Source: Actinomycetota bacterium
GTDB taxonomy: Bacteria; Actinomycetota; Acidimicrobiia; Actinomarinales; Actinomarinaceae
Length of the DNA stretch: 58,873 bases
Assembly: GCA_014384285.1 (NCBI GenBank)
Contig: JACNGE010000010.1
Location: 1 to 58,873, forward strand
Direction of reading: 5' to 3'
Made by a program: the position numbers and the translations under genes. The first letter of the stretch is position 1. Every line of letters begins with the position of its first letter. Below, piece after piece: positions 48,750-57,297 of this stretch. The notes under the pieces are model-generated. The model was not told the origin of the DNA. It searched no databases and saw only the letters and a list, made by a program, of their open reading frames with translations.

Positions 48750-51071
48750 ATGTCCGTAACTAATGTCACCTGTGAAATTGGTGGTAAAACTATAAAATTC
48801 GAAACTGGAAAACTAGCTCTGCAAGCACCTGGTGCTGTAGTAGCAACTTCTGGAGATACAAACGTTTTGGTAACAACTGTTGCTAACAAAACTGTTAGAG
48901 AGGGAATAGACTTCTTTCCACTAACCGTTGATGTTGAAGAGCGTATGTACGCTGCAGGAAAAATTCCTGGTGGATTTTTTAGAAGAGAAGGAAGACAAAC
49001 AGAAAAGGCAATCTTAGCTTGTAGGTTGATTGATAGACCTCTAAGGCCATCATTCGCAGAGGGTTTTCGTTGCGAAACACAAATTATCGCAACAGTACTC
49101 AGTGTAGATAATGAAAATGAATATGATATTTTGTCATTGAATGCAGCATCTCTTGGATTGCAATTAGCAGGTGTACCACTTGAGTCACCAGTTGGCGCAG
49201 TCAGGATGTCTTTAATTAACGATAACTGGGTAGTTCAAGCTACAAACACTGAACAAGAAGATTCAATTTTCGACATGGTGGTTGCTGGAAAATTAAACAA
49301 CAGTAATGAAATAGATATTGTAATGGTTGAAGCAGGAGCAGCAGATAATGCATTTGAAAAGATTGATGCAGGAAGTGTTGCACCATCTGAAAATATTGTT
49401 GCAGATGGAATTGATCTATCAAAAGAATATATCTTAACATTAATCAATGCTCAAAAAGAGTTAGTTGGTATGAACGAAGTTCCAGTTGTTGAATGGCCGT
49501 TAATAGAAGATTATTCAGCTGAACTAAAAAGCAGTATTGATACTTCCTACAAATCAAAAGTTGAAGAAGTAATGGCTATTACTGATAGAGCTGAAAGAAG
49601 TGAAAAACAATCAGAGCTTGAAACTCAGGTCATTGAAGAATTCACTAATGAAGAAGGCGATAATACAAAAGCTGTAAAGTTAGCCTTTAAGTCACTTGTA
49701 AAATCTGTCGTTAGAGATAGGGTTGTTGCTGGTGGACCAAGACTGGATGGAAGAACTCCAACAGATATAAGAAATATTTCTGCTGAAATAAACCTCTTAC
49801 CAATGGTTCATGGGTCATCATTATTTTTACGCGGTGAGACACAAGTTCTAAATGTAACAACACTAGGAATGTCAAGACTTGAACAAATGCTTGATACTAT
49901 TGATACTGTTACTTCAAAAAGGTATATGCATCATTACAACTTCCCTCCATACTCAACGGGTGAAGCTTATATGATGAGGGGACCAAAGAGAAGAGAAATT
50001 GGTCACGGAGCATTAGCTGAGAAAGCAATGATTCCTGTAATTCCTGGAAAAATTGATTTTCCTTACACAATACGAGTTGTAAGTGAGGCAATTTCTTCAA
50101 ATGGATCAACTTCACAAGCATCTGTCTGTGCTTCCAGCCTTTCATTGATGGCTGCAGGTGTCCCAATAAGAGAACACGTTGCAGGTATAGCAATGGGTCT
50201 TATTTCAAAAGACAGCAACTATGTTACCTTAACTGACATCTTGGGTGCTGAAGACGCACTTGGAGATATGGATTTTAAAGTTGCAGGAACACGAGGTGTA
50301 ATCACAGCTTTACAATTAGATATGAAAATTGAGGGACTACCTTCAGACGTACTTAGAAAAGCCTTGAATCAGGCAATGGATGCACGTCATCATATTTTGG
50401 ATGTTATGGAAGATACAATTTCCGAACCAGCAGAAAAACTATCTGGTAACGCGCCAAGATTAGAAACTGTTGAATTACCTAAAGATAAGATTGGTGAAGT
50501 AATCGGTCCAAAAGGTAAAAATATCAGAAAAATTGAAGAAGAGACTGGCGTTAGTGTTGAGATTGATGACGATGGTATCTTAACCCTTGGATCAACAGAA
50601 GAGGAAGGACTTGAAGCTGCTAAGGAAATGGTTATGTTGATAATCGATCCTCCTGCAGTAGAAGTTGATACAGATTATGATGGAGAAGTTGTAAGCATTG
50701 CTACTTACGGTGCATTTATTAATATATTGCCTGGTAGAGATGGACTATTACATATTTCTAAATTCCATTCTGAGAAGAGAGTTTCAAACCCTGAAAACGT
50801 CTTATCTGCAGGTGACAAGATTAAAGTACACGTTGACTCCATTGAAAATGGAAAAATCAGTTTGTCTTTACTAGAAGATCTTGAAATCCCTGAGGAATCT
50901 GTTGATAAAGGTGGAGCAAAGAAAGATTTTAAAAAGTCTGACAACAGAAAAAGAAATGACCGTCCTAACAATAGAAATCGTAATGATCAACCAAGAGGCG
51001 ACAAGCCAAGTGATGATTCACCGAAAAGAAAGAGAGTTTCTTTCGAAGACGACTTCGAAAAAGGAATCTAA
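48750..51071 (+). CDS. pnp: Polyribonucleotide nucleotidyltransferase (PNPase)
   Basis: PNPase degrades RNA phosphorolytically. The 773-residue protein has two RNase PH domains (about 10-225 with KIPGGFFRREGRQTEKAIL; about 315-545 with HYNFPPYSTGEAYMMRGPKRREIGHG in parts, and SNGSTSQASVCASSLSLMAAGVPI in parts), a KH domain with IGPKGKNIRKIEEETGV (about 583-599) and an S1 domain with GRDGLLHISKF (about 664-674). A basic, Arg/Asn/Asp-rich tail (about 715-773) may bind RNA. It ends flush against the convergent UPF0316 gene. Confidence 0.96.
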   Translation: MSVTNVTCEIGGKTIKFETGKLALQAPGAVVATSGDTNVLVTTVANKTVREGIDFFPLTVDVEERMYAAGKIPGGFFRREGRQTEKAILACRLIDRPLRPSFAEGFRCETQIIATVLSVDNENEYDILSLNAASLGLQLAGVPLESPVGAVRMSLINDNWVVQATNTEQEDSIFDMVVAGKLNNSNEIDIVMVEAGAADNAFEKIDAGSVAPSENIVADGIDLSKEYILTLINAQKELVGMNEVPVVEWPLIEDYSAELKSSIDTSYKSKVEEVMAITDRAERSEKQSELETQVIEEFTNEEGDNTKAVKLAFKSLVKSVVRDRVVAGGPRLDGRTPTDIRNISAEINLLPMVHGSSLFLRGETQVLNVTTLGMSRLEQMLDTIDTVTSKRYMHHYNFPPYSTGEAYMMRGPKRREIGHGALAEKAMIPVIPGKIDFPYTIRVVSEAISSNGSTSQASVCASSLSLMAAGVPIREHVAGIAMGLISKDSNYVTLTDILGAEDALGDMDFKVAGTRGVITALQLDMKIEGLPSDVLRKALNQAMDARHHILDVMEDTISEPAEKLSGNAPRLETVELPKDKIGEVIGPKGKNIRKIEEETGVSVEIDDDGILTLGSTEEEGLEAAKEMVMLIIDPPAVEVDTDYDGEVVSIATYGAFINILPGRDGLLHISKFHSEKRVSNPENVLSAGDKIKVHVDSIENGKISLSLLEDLEIPEESVDKGGAKKDFKKSDNRKRNDRPNNRNRNDQPRGDKPSDDSPKRKRVSFEDDFEKGI

Positions 51072-51587
51072 TTACTTTCGATTAGCGGTTAAGTTAATAG
51101 GACTAGTTGACTCAGTAGTTACAAAAGCATCTGGATTAATAGAAGAAACGATACTTAAGATACGTTTTGCCTTTTTTCTAGGTGCTACACACCAAGCTAT
51201 ACTTACCTGTCCTTCCATTCCTTCGCCACTGATTATTGTCACACCAAAACCTTCGTCCCGGAGTGTTTTTGCTAAACGTTGACTATCTTCATCTAGTGGT
51301 GAGAATATTCTTATCACTACGTCACCAATTGCTATCGTAGACTCGATGTAAGAACCTACTATAGTTCCTGATGCAAAACCTAATGCATAACCTACTACTA
51401 GAAATGGATCCGATAAATCCCTAATAACTTGAGAAATAGCAACTACCCAGATTGCTGATTCAACAAACCCTAGTGCAGCTCCAAAAGTTGGTTTTCCTTT
51501 ATTTACATAAAGCATTCTTAAGGTTCCGAGCGTTTGATCTAAAAGTCTAAGAAAAAAGATAGAAGATACAGCTAAAAATATGTCCAT
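51072..51587 (-). CDS. UPF0316 family membrane protein (DUF5698-DUF2179)
   Basis: The 171-residue protein has about three N-terminal helices carrying FFLRLLDQTLGTLRMLYVNKG (split) and FGAALGFVESAIWVVAISQVI, the DUF5698 pattern, then GYALGFASGTIVGSYIES and a soluble DUF2179 domain (about 85-171). The function of the family is unknown; DUF2179 domains are thought to sense small ligands. It is four bases after the PlsC-like gene on the same strand and convergent to pnp with no gap. Confidence 0.82.
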   Translation of the reverse strand: MDIFLAVSSIFFLRLLDQTLGTLRMLYVNKGKPTFGAALGFVESAIWVVAISQVIRDLSDPFLVVGYALGFASGTIVGSYIESTIAIGDVVIRIFSPLDEDSQRLAKTLRDEGFGVTIISGEGMEGQVSIAWCVAPRKKAKRILSIVSSINPDAFVTTESTSPINLTANRK

Positions 51588-51591
51588 CTTG

Positions 51592-52293
51592 TTATTGTAT
51601 TGCTTCTACCATTTCATCGTATACTTTTTTCATTTTCTTATGAGTATCTGAAACTAGTTCTTCGATGGTATCTTTGTTATATTTCTTAATATCGATTGGT
51701 TCTAATGTTTTGATCATAGCTTTACCACTCTTCATAAACTTACTACCTCGCGGCCAGATATCTCCAGTACCTGCGATAACAACAGGTAGAATCGGAACCC
51801 CATTATCTAAAGCTATATGAAATGCTCCACTTTTAAACTTTCGAAAGTCATCTTTAGGAACCCTAGTACCTTGAGGGTACACCATCAGAGACCATCCTTT
51901 TTCAAAAATTATTTTGGCCTGCTCATTAATTGAAACTCTATCATTCGGGTTACTTCGATCAACTTTTATAAAGTTGAATGCTTTTGCTGCTGTTCTAAAG
52001 AAGGGTAGTTTATAAACTTCTTTTTTAGCCATAAACACCCATTTGATTTTTAAATATTTAAATTGCATCATTGGGTCGAGATTGGAGAGGTGATTTGATA
52101 TAACCACATAAGGCTCGTTGGTTTTATACTCTGTAGTTTTAACAAGTTCTAATTTTGCTCTAGCTGCCCACATCCATGGTCTACACCACGATTTAGCAAT
52201 GTAATATTTAACTTTTGTGTACTTGGCAAATATTCCAATAAACCAGATACTATAAGCAACTGGAATTGTGTACACGGCCATAATCACCATGTT
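51592..52293 (-). CDS. 1-acyl-sn-glycerol-3-phosphate acyltransferase-like (PlsC family)
   Basis: PlsC enzymes add the second acyl chain to make phosphatidic acid. Seen are an N-terminal membrane helix, block I NHLSNLD (HX4D active site), a block II-like KKEVYKLPFFRTAAKAFNFIKVDRSN (in parts), block III as YPQGTR and block IV as PVVIAGTG. In block III the usual Glu of PEGTR is Gln (codon CAA read directly). The frame is open to an ATG at 52404, but that overlaps the divergent cyclo-ligase gene; I prefer the Met at 52293, just before the first helix. A TTG at 52320 is also possible. Confidence 0.8.
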   Translation of the reverse strand, partial: NMVIMAVYTIPVAYSIWFIGIFAKYTKVKYYIAKSWCRPWMWAARAKLELVKTTEYKTNEPYVVISNHLSNLDPMMQFKYLKIKWVFMAKKEVYKLPFFRTAAKAFNFIKVDRSNPNDRVSINEQAKIIFEKGWSLMVYPQGTRVPKDDFRKFKSGAFHIALDNGVPILPVVIAGTGDIWPRGSKFMKSGKAMIKTLEPIDIKKYNKDTIEELVSDTHKKMKKVYDEMVEAIQ

Positions 52294-52362
52294 TGCCCAA
52301 GTTAGGATTTTATTTTTCAATATGTAGCTAATACTATATTGAATATCAAAAGAAATGAAACG

Positions 52363-52875
52363 ATGATAGAGAAAAATAATATTAGAGGTAACCTTCTTAA
52401 CCATAATCTTCTCAATATTGAACTTTCGGATGATATCTCAACCAAACTTAATGAGTTGTTGAAGGATAAAATAGTCTGTACGTATATCCCAATCAAAACT
52501 GAAATCAATGTACTTGCTTCTGTCAGTAAAAAATTAACATTGAATACTGTCTTTCTTAAAGGCAACACGTTAGAAATTTGTAGACTTTCCGAACCTTTTA
52601 TTAAAAACGAATTCGGAGTCTTAGAGCCAGAGAAGCCAATCATTAAAAATGACACTCAGGTGTTCCTAGTTCCTGGAGTAGCCTTTACGCCATCAGGGCA
52701 TAGGCTAGGTCGTGGTGGTGGTTACTACGATAAGCTTCTTGAACAGTTCCCTCAAACCACAAAGATTGGTATTTGTCATGATTTTCAGGTGGTTTCTTCA
52801 TTGCCAACAGAAGATCATGATATATCTATGGATTATGTTTTCACGAATATAAATTATTACAAATCATCAGCATAG
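52363..52875 (+). CDS. 5-formyltetrahydrofolate cyclo-ligase family protein
   Basis: This enzyme converts 5-formyl-THF to 5,10-methenyl-THF with ATP. The protein (about 170 residues from ATG 52363) shows CTYIPIKTEINV (substrate side), FGVLEPEKP (about 90-98), VFLVPGVAFTPSGHRLGRGGGYYDKLL (in parts, about 104-130, the phosphate-binding loop) and IGICHDFQVV. The frame is open upstream to an ATG at 52339. It is divergent from the PlsC-like gene and lies 12 bases before the LLM gene, so it heads that operon. Confidence 0.87.
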   Translation: MIEKNNIRGNLLNHNLLNIELSDDISTKLNELLKDKIVCTYIPIKTEINVLASVSKKLTLNTVFLKGNTLEICRLSEPFIKNEFGVLEPEKPIIKNDTQVFLVPGVAFTPSGHRLGRGGGYYDKLLEQFPQTTKIGICHDFQVVSSLPTEDHDISMDYVFTNINYYKSSA

Positions 52876-52887
52876 TATTCTTAATAC

Positions 52888-53928
52888 ATGGAATTAAGCA
52901 TCAACGTTGGTTATTTTGGACCACATATCTCAGATGATCACGATCTTATTAAAAAGTTAGATGATTTAGGATTTTCTTGTATTTGGACTGCTGAAGCATA
53001 TGGATACGATGCTGTTACTCCGTTATCTTACTTCTCAGCAATAACCGACAATATTCAAATAGGTTCTGGAATTATGCAAATTCCAAGCCGTACACCAGCC
53101 ATGACTGCCATGACTGCTATTACACTAGATAAATTATCTAAGGGCAGATTTAGACTTGGGCTCGGTGTCTCAGGCCCACAGGTTGTAGAAGGCTGGCATG
53201 GGCAGCCATATTCTAAACCGCTGGCTAGAACAAGAGAGTATATAAAGATCATTAGAGAGATAATTAAACGTGAAGATAAAGTAGTTTTCGATGGGGACTT
53301 TTACAACTTACCGTACAAGGGTCCAGATACATTAAATCTTGGAAAACCTCTTAAATTAATTGAATCACCACTACGAAAAGATATACCAATTTATCTTGCA
53401 GCAATAGGACCAAGAAATATTGAATTATCTGCGGAAATTGCTGACGGCTGGCTGCCTTTTATGTACTCACCAACTAAAGGAGATAAAGTTTTTCAAGAAT
53501 TCCTGAATAAAGGGTTTGAGAAGGCCGGAGATCCAGATAAAGCTAAAGAATTTAACATAGTAGCGACCGTTTTTGCACGACTATGTAAAGAAGAAGAAGT
53601 AGAGGAGTATTTGCGACCAGCAAGAACAACTTACACTCTCTATGTTGGTGGAATGGGTGCAAAAGATAAAAACTTCTACTTTAATCTTATGTGTGAGTAT
53701 GGCTACGAGGAAGTAGCAACAAAAATACAGAACTTATATTTAGAGGGAAAAAAACAAGAAGCAGAGGAGTTGTTTCCTGAGGAGTTGTTAAAAGACTTGA
53801 CTTTAGTAGGAACAAAAGAAGATATTGAAAAAAAGTTAAATGATTGGAAAGAGTCCAATGTTACTGAACTATCTTTATCGCTACCAATAGACTTACCAAC
53901 TTTAGAATTTATTAAAGAAATCAATTGA
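52888..53928 (+). CDS. LLM-class (luciferase-like) F420-dependent oxidoreductase
   Basis: The 346-residue TIM-barrel protein matches the F420-dependent LLM family. LDDLGFSCIWTAEAYGYDAVTPL (in parts, about 25-47), IQIGSGIMQIPSRTPAMTAMTAITLDKLSKGRFRLGLGVSGPQVVEGWHG (in parts, about 56-105) and the region IYLAAIGPRNIELSAEIADGWLP (in parts, about 170-192) are typical of the F420-using branch (methylene-H4MPT reductase/Fgd-like), not FMN luciferases. Reaction unknown. It overlaps the radical SAM gene by four bases, so the two are translated together. CofG/CofH show that F420 precursor is made. Confidence 0.9.
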   Translation: MELSINVGYFGPHISDDHDLIKKLDDLGFSCIWTAEAYGYDAVTPLSYFSAITDNIQIGSGIMQIPSRTPAMTAMTAITLDKLSKGRFRLGLGVSGPQVVEGWHGQPYSKPLARTREYIKIIREIIKREDKVVFDGDFYNLPYKGPDTLNLGKPLKLIESPLRKDIPIYLAAIGPRNIELSAEIADGWLPFMYSPTKGDKVFQEFLNKGFEKAGDPDKAKEFNIVATVFARLCKEEEVEEYLRPARTTYTLYVGGMGAKDKNFYFNLMCEYGYEEVATKIQNLYLEGKKQEAEELFPEELLKDLTLVGTKEDIEKKLNDWKESNVTELSLSLPIDLPTLEFIKEIN

Positions 53929-55268
53929 AAATTTTACTTCTCTCATTTTACGATTTAGGCAAACAACCAAAAATCATCTCTGAGTTATATCAAAAATTAG
54001 ATAATGGTGAAAACCAAATTGATATAGTTGATTACTCCATTGAAGATAAAGACATCACTTTAAGTGAATATGATGCTCTTGGTGTTTATGCATCAATGCA
54101 TACAGCTTCTGTACTAGCAGAGGAGTTTTTAAGAGATAAAACTTTACCCACAAAGCTTTTTGTTTTTGGATTGTATGCACATGTTTTTTCTGAGATGTAT
54201 CCAAATTTTAATTCTATTCACAGTCTTGACAGTGATGATTTAGACAATTTATTAGATCTTAAACTAAACACTGACTATTCATTTAAGCACTCAGTTCCCG
54301 ACAGATCAATTCTTCCATCTATAACAGACTATTCCCATATTGTTGATGGCTCTAATAATTTAGTTGCTGGATCAGTGGAAACTACCTATGGGTGCAAACA
54401 TGCGTGTACTCATTGTCCAGTCCCTATTGAATTTAATGGTTCATTTAAAACTTTCGGTACAGAGAAAATTACCCAAGACGTAGCAAACCAAGTTGAAGCA
54501 GGTGCAAAACATATTTCATTTAACGACCCAGATTTTTTCAATGGTCCGAAACATGCACTGAAAATTTTGGAGTTATTGAATACTCAACATCCAGATATTA
54601 CATATGACTCAACAATTAAAGTGGAACACATACTTAAATATCCAGAATACTTCAGAGAACTTAAAGATTTAAATATGCTCTTTGTTATTTCAGCTTTTGA
54701 AACAACGAACGATTTAGTTCTTGAAATTCTCCAAAAAAATCATACTTACAAGGATCTAAGAGACGCTGTTGAAGTATCTATTAAAAATAATATAGATATT
54801 AGACCTACCTGGATGCCTTTTTCACCATGGACTGAGATAGATGATTTAACAAATATCATTACATTAATAGAAGATTATAAACTCAGAGAAACTGTTGACC
54901 CGATTCAGTTAACCATAAAGTTATTAATACCTAAAAACTCACTTATATTAAACAGACCCGAAATTAAAGAATATTTACTCGATTATGATCCAGCTTCATT
55001 TTCTTATTCTTGGAATTATAAAAACACAGCACTAGACAATATTCAAAATGAGTTATTTACATATGTTTTACAAAATGAATCAGCTGATGAATATAGGCAG
55101 TATCTAGGCTTAGTGAAAATATTAGAAAAGCACTCTGGTAAAAGTCTTCTCAGTACAGAAAAGTACAATCAAAGGGTTGTCCCCAAATTGTCTGAGACTT
55201 GGTTTTGCTGTGCTGAACCTAATAAAATCCAGCTTGAGAGAATAAGATCAAACAAGGCGCTTATATGA
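53925..55268 (+). CDS. CUAEP/CCAEP-tail radical SAM protein (Cys-Cys form)
   Basis: The 447-residue protein has a B12-binding-like N-terminal part (about 1-125), the radical SAM cluster box YGCKHACTHCPVP (Cys157, 161, 164), a barrel, and near the end the tail WFCCAEPNK with Cys428 and Cys429. I recognise this tail from a family in which some members carry selenocysteine (CUAEP) and others Cys (CCAEP); this is a Cys-Cys member. The family's substrate is not known to me. It is coupled by four-base overlaps to the LLM oxidoreductase upstream and a flavin reductase-like gene downstream, which suggests one pathway. The start reads TTGAAA at 53925. Confidence 0.82.
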   Translation: MKILLLSFYDLGKQPKIISELYQKLDNGENQIDIVDYSIEDKDITLSEYDALGVYASMHTASVLAEEFLRDKTLPTKLFVFGLYAHVFSEMYPNFNSIHSLDSDDLDNLLDLKLNTDYSFKHSVPDRSILPSITDYSHIVDGSNNLVAGSVETTYGCKHACTHCPVPIEFNGSFKTFGTEKITQDVANQVEAGAKHISFNDPDFFNGPKHALKILELLNTQHPDITYDSTIKVEHILKYPEYFRELKDLNMLFVISAFETTNDLVLEILQKNHTYKDLRDAVEVSIKNNIDIRPTWMPFSPWTEIDDLTNIITLIEDYKLRETVDPIQLTIKLLIPKNSLILNRPEIKEYLLDYDPASFSYSWNYKNTALDNIQNELFTYVLQNESADEYRQYLGLVKILEKHSGKSLLSTEKYNQRVVPKLSETWFCCAEPNKIQLERIRSNKALI

Positions 55269-55771
55269 GTGAGATTTCTAATGAAGAACTTAATGTAGCT
55301 ACATGGAAAATACCGAGCCCATTAGGGATAATCGGTTCCGGTGCTGGTGACGACTACAACGGCATGACTGCAAGTTGGATTACTCAAATAAATATGGACC
55401 CTTTGTTAATAGCTGTTGGTATTGATAACAAAAGTGTTACGCATGACTTAATGACTAGAAGTGATTATTTTACAATTAATTTATTTTCAAAATCCTATAC
55501 AAAAGTATTTGTTAAATTTTCTAAACCCGCTTTATACACTGATGGCTTTCTTAATAAAGAACCCGTTTCTTTAACTGGTAACAATGTACCAATTTTTGAT
55601 AATGCTATTGTGTGGTTCGAACTTAAAAAGCAAAAAGTTGAGAACTTCGGGACACATTCTTTATACGTAGGTCAAGTTATCGATTGTAAGACACTGGAGA
55701 CTGATGAACAAGTTGCCTATATGGGTGACACTCGAATGAAATATGGTGGAGTGCCTAGAGGTGGTCACTAA
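55265..55771 (+). CDS. Flavin reductase-like domain protein (FMN-binding split barrel)
   Basis: The 168-residue protein matches the flavin reductase-like family: GIIGSGAGDDYNGMTASWITQINMDPLLIAVGID (in parts, about 22-56), DYFTINLFSK (about 71-80) and a closing HSLYVGQVIDCKTL. These proteins bind FMN, and some pass electrons to a partner monooxygenase; others act as sensors. It overlaps the CCAEP radical SAM gene by four bases and ends the operon. A role as electron donor to its neighbours is inference. Confidence 0.85.
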   Translation: MSEISNEELNVATWKIPSPLGIIGSGAGDDYNGMTASWITQINMDPLLIAVGIDNKSVTHDLMTRSDYFTINLFSKSYTKVFVKFSKPALYTDGFLNKEPVSLTGNNVPIFDNAIVWFELKKQKVENFGTHSLYVGQVIDCKTLETDEQVAYMGDTRMKYGGVPRGGH

Positions 55772-55818
55772 ATTTGAATAATCCTTCAGCTATGTAATTA
55801 AAGGGATGTAGCTAAAGT

Positions 55819-56718
55819 CTAGAGAGCTAAAACATGCAGAATTGCTTCTATGCATTCTTCAGGGTTATCTTCTTGAATAAAATGACCTCCTTGAATAGTT
55901 TTATGAGGTTGATTCTGACATCCAGGTATTAATTTTGTAAAAGCTTTATCTACTCCATTAAAAATCTGATCTTGTTCACTGAAAACACATAGAAATGGTT
56001 TATTCCAATTTTTCAACATTTCCCAAGCTTCACGGTTCTTTTGTGAGCTAGGATTGTCTGGTGTTACAGGTACCAGCATAGGGAATTGTCTAGCAGCTTC
56101 TTTGTATGAATCATCAGGAAAGGGTGCGTTGTATGCATCAATTACATATTGATCTAGTCCTTTCACTGTTCCTCCCTTTATAATTCCACCAGCATGAAAA
56201 TTCTCCACTGTTTGTGCATAATTTTTCCAGTCTTCAAATGCTTTTCCTGCGGAAATATCTCCCGTAGGTAATGCGGTATTTGAAACAACGACGTTTTTAA
56301 ACATATCTTCATTTTCAGCAACTAATCTAAGTCCAATTAACCCACCCCAATCTTGGCCAAAGAGGGTAATATTATTTAATTCCAAATCTTTCATCCAAGT
56401 TTCCATCCAATTGACGTATTTTTCATAGGTGTAGGATGAACGTTCAGAAAGCTTATCAGATTTCCCAAATCCCGGTAGGTCTGGAACCACAACTCTTACT
56501 CCTGTAGCAACTAACGTATCTATGAATTTTCTATAAATATAGCCCCAATCAGGTTCACCATGAAGAAGGAGTACAGTATTTTCACTCGAAGATCCTTCAT
56601 CTATGTAATGTATATTCATATCTCCATACTCAGTCTTTAAAGTATAGAAATGTTCTTTGTACTCCCATTCTTTTAATCCTTCAAAATCAGAGAGATCATT
56701 TTTTAATATTTCAACCAT
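55819..56718 (-). CDS. Haloalkane dehalogenase-like alpha/beta hydrolase
   Basis: Haloalkane dehalogenases hydrolyse carbon-halogen bonds. The 299-residue protein follows subfamily I: HGEPDWGYIYRKF (53-65; oxyanion Glu/Asp region), PDLPGFGKSDKL, and the nucleophile elbow GQDWGG with Asp123 followed by Trp124, one of the halide-binding Trp residues. An acid lies in FSEQDQIF and the His in GGHFIQED near the C-terminus. The Asp nucleophile separates it from esterases. It is a single gene; epoxide hydrolase-like activity is an alternative. Its direction is convergent with the flavin reductase gene. Confidence 0.87.
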   Translation of the reverse strand: MVEILKNDLSDFEGLKEWEYKEHFYTLKTEYGDMNIHYIDEGSSSENTVLLLHGEPDWGYIYRKFIDTLVATGVRVVVPDLPGFGKSDKLSERSSYTYEKYVNWMETWMKDLELNNITLFGQDWGGLIGLRLVAENEDMFKNVVVSNTALPTGDISAGKAFEDWKNYAQTVENFHAGGIIKGGTVKGLDQYVIDAYNAPFPDDSYKEAARQFPMLVPVTPDNPSSQKNREAWEMLKNWNKPFLCVFSEQDQIFNGVDKAFTKLIPGCQNQPHKTIQGGHFIQEDNPEECIEAILHVLAL

Positions 56719-56727
56719 ACTTTTATA

Positions 56728-57243
56728 TTACAGATTATGAATAACGTTTGTCACAACGCCCCAAATATAGGCTTCACTTTCATCATTAATAACAATTGGG
56801 TCAAAAGCATCATTTTCTGGTTTTAGGAGAATGTTTTTTCCTTTTTTAACATATCTTTTTACAGTAAGTTCACCGTCAACGACTGCAATAACCACTTTTC
56901 CATTTTCTGCTTTTAAACTTCTGTCCACGATAAGGATGTCTTTTGGAAAAATACCTGCATTGATCATAGACTCTCCAGACGCCCTAACGAGAAATGTGGA
57001 TGCAGGATGTTTTACAAGATACTGATTGAGATCTACTTTGTCTTCCAGGTAGTCATCTGCAGGAGAGGGGAATCCAGCCGAGACGCTATTTGTATATAAA
57101 GGTATTTCATAGAGACCTTTGTTTACAATTTCCGAGACATAGTCAACTTTGCTTAAAGGTATTCTCATAGCGAGTGTCTTCTCACCATACTTGCCAAGAC
57201 CCTTGGGTCTTCCAGCTCCTTTTCTCGCACCACCTCTAGGCAT
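56728..57243 (-). CDS. umuD: UmuD-like S24 self-cleaving protein
   Basis: UmuD is cleaved after RecA activation and then works with UmuC in error-prone repair. From the ATG at 57243 the protein has 171 residues: a basic start PRGGARKGAGRPKGLGKYGE, then the cleavage site SAGFPSPADDY (between Ala56 and Gly57), the catalytic Ser92 in ASGESMINAG and the Lys129 in GELTVKRY. All residues needed for self-cleavage are present. The frame is open to an ATG at 57285, but that lies within the shared operator region. Unlike the usual umuDC operon, it is divergent from umuC. Confidence 0.9.
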   Translation of the reverse strand: MPRGGARKGAGRPKGLGKYGEKTLAMRIPLSKVDYVSEIVNKGLYEIPLYTNSVSAGFPSPADDYLEDKVDLNQYLVKHPASTFLVRASGESMINAGIFPKDILIVDRSLKAENGKVVIAVVDGELTVKRYVKKGKNILLKPENDAFDPIVINDESEAYIWGVVTNVIHNL

Positions 57244-57265
57244 AAAATGTCTTTCTTTTTCTTTA

Positions 57266-57283
57266 GAATAGTGTACAGTATTC
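57266..57283. promoter_or_regulatory. Palindromic operator candidate between umuD and umuC
   Basis: GAATAGTGTACAGTATTC is an 18-base near-perfect palindrome; only the sixth base from each end breaks symmetry. It lies in the 54-base gap shared by divergent umuD and umuC, before the umuC ribosome-binding site AAAGGAG. A LexA- or UmuD-family repressor is the obvious binder, but the sequence matches neither the usual actinobacterial box (GAAC-n4-GTTC) nor the E. coli box (CTGT-n8-ACAG). Confidence 0.55.
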
Positions 57284-57297
57284 AAAGGAGTAAGTGA

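Noticed and set aside
49235-50193. Long open frames antisense to pnp
   Set aside because: They are low-complexity shadows (Leu/His/Gln- or Ile/Ser-rich) of a strongly conserved gene and match no family pattern.
55772-55818. Terminator between flavin reductase and dehalogenase genes
   Set aside because: Only a five-base AGCTA/TAGCT pairing with a large loop is possible, too weak to call.
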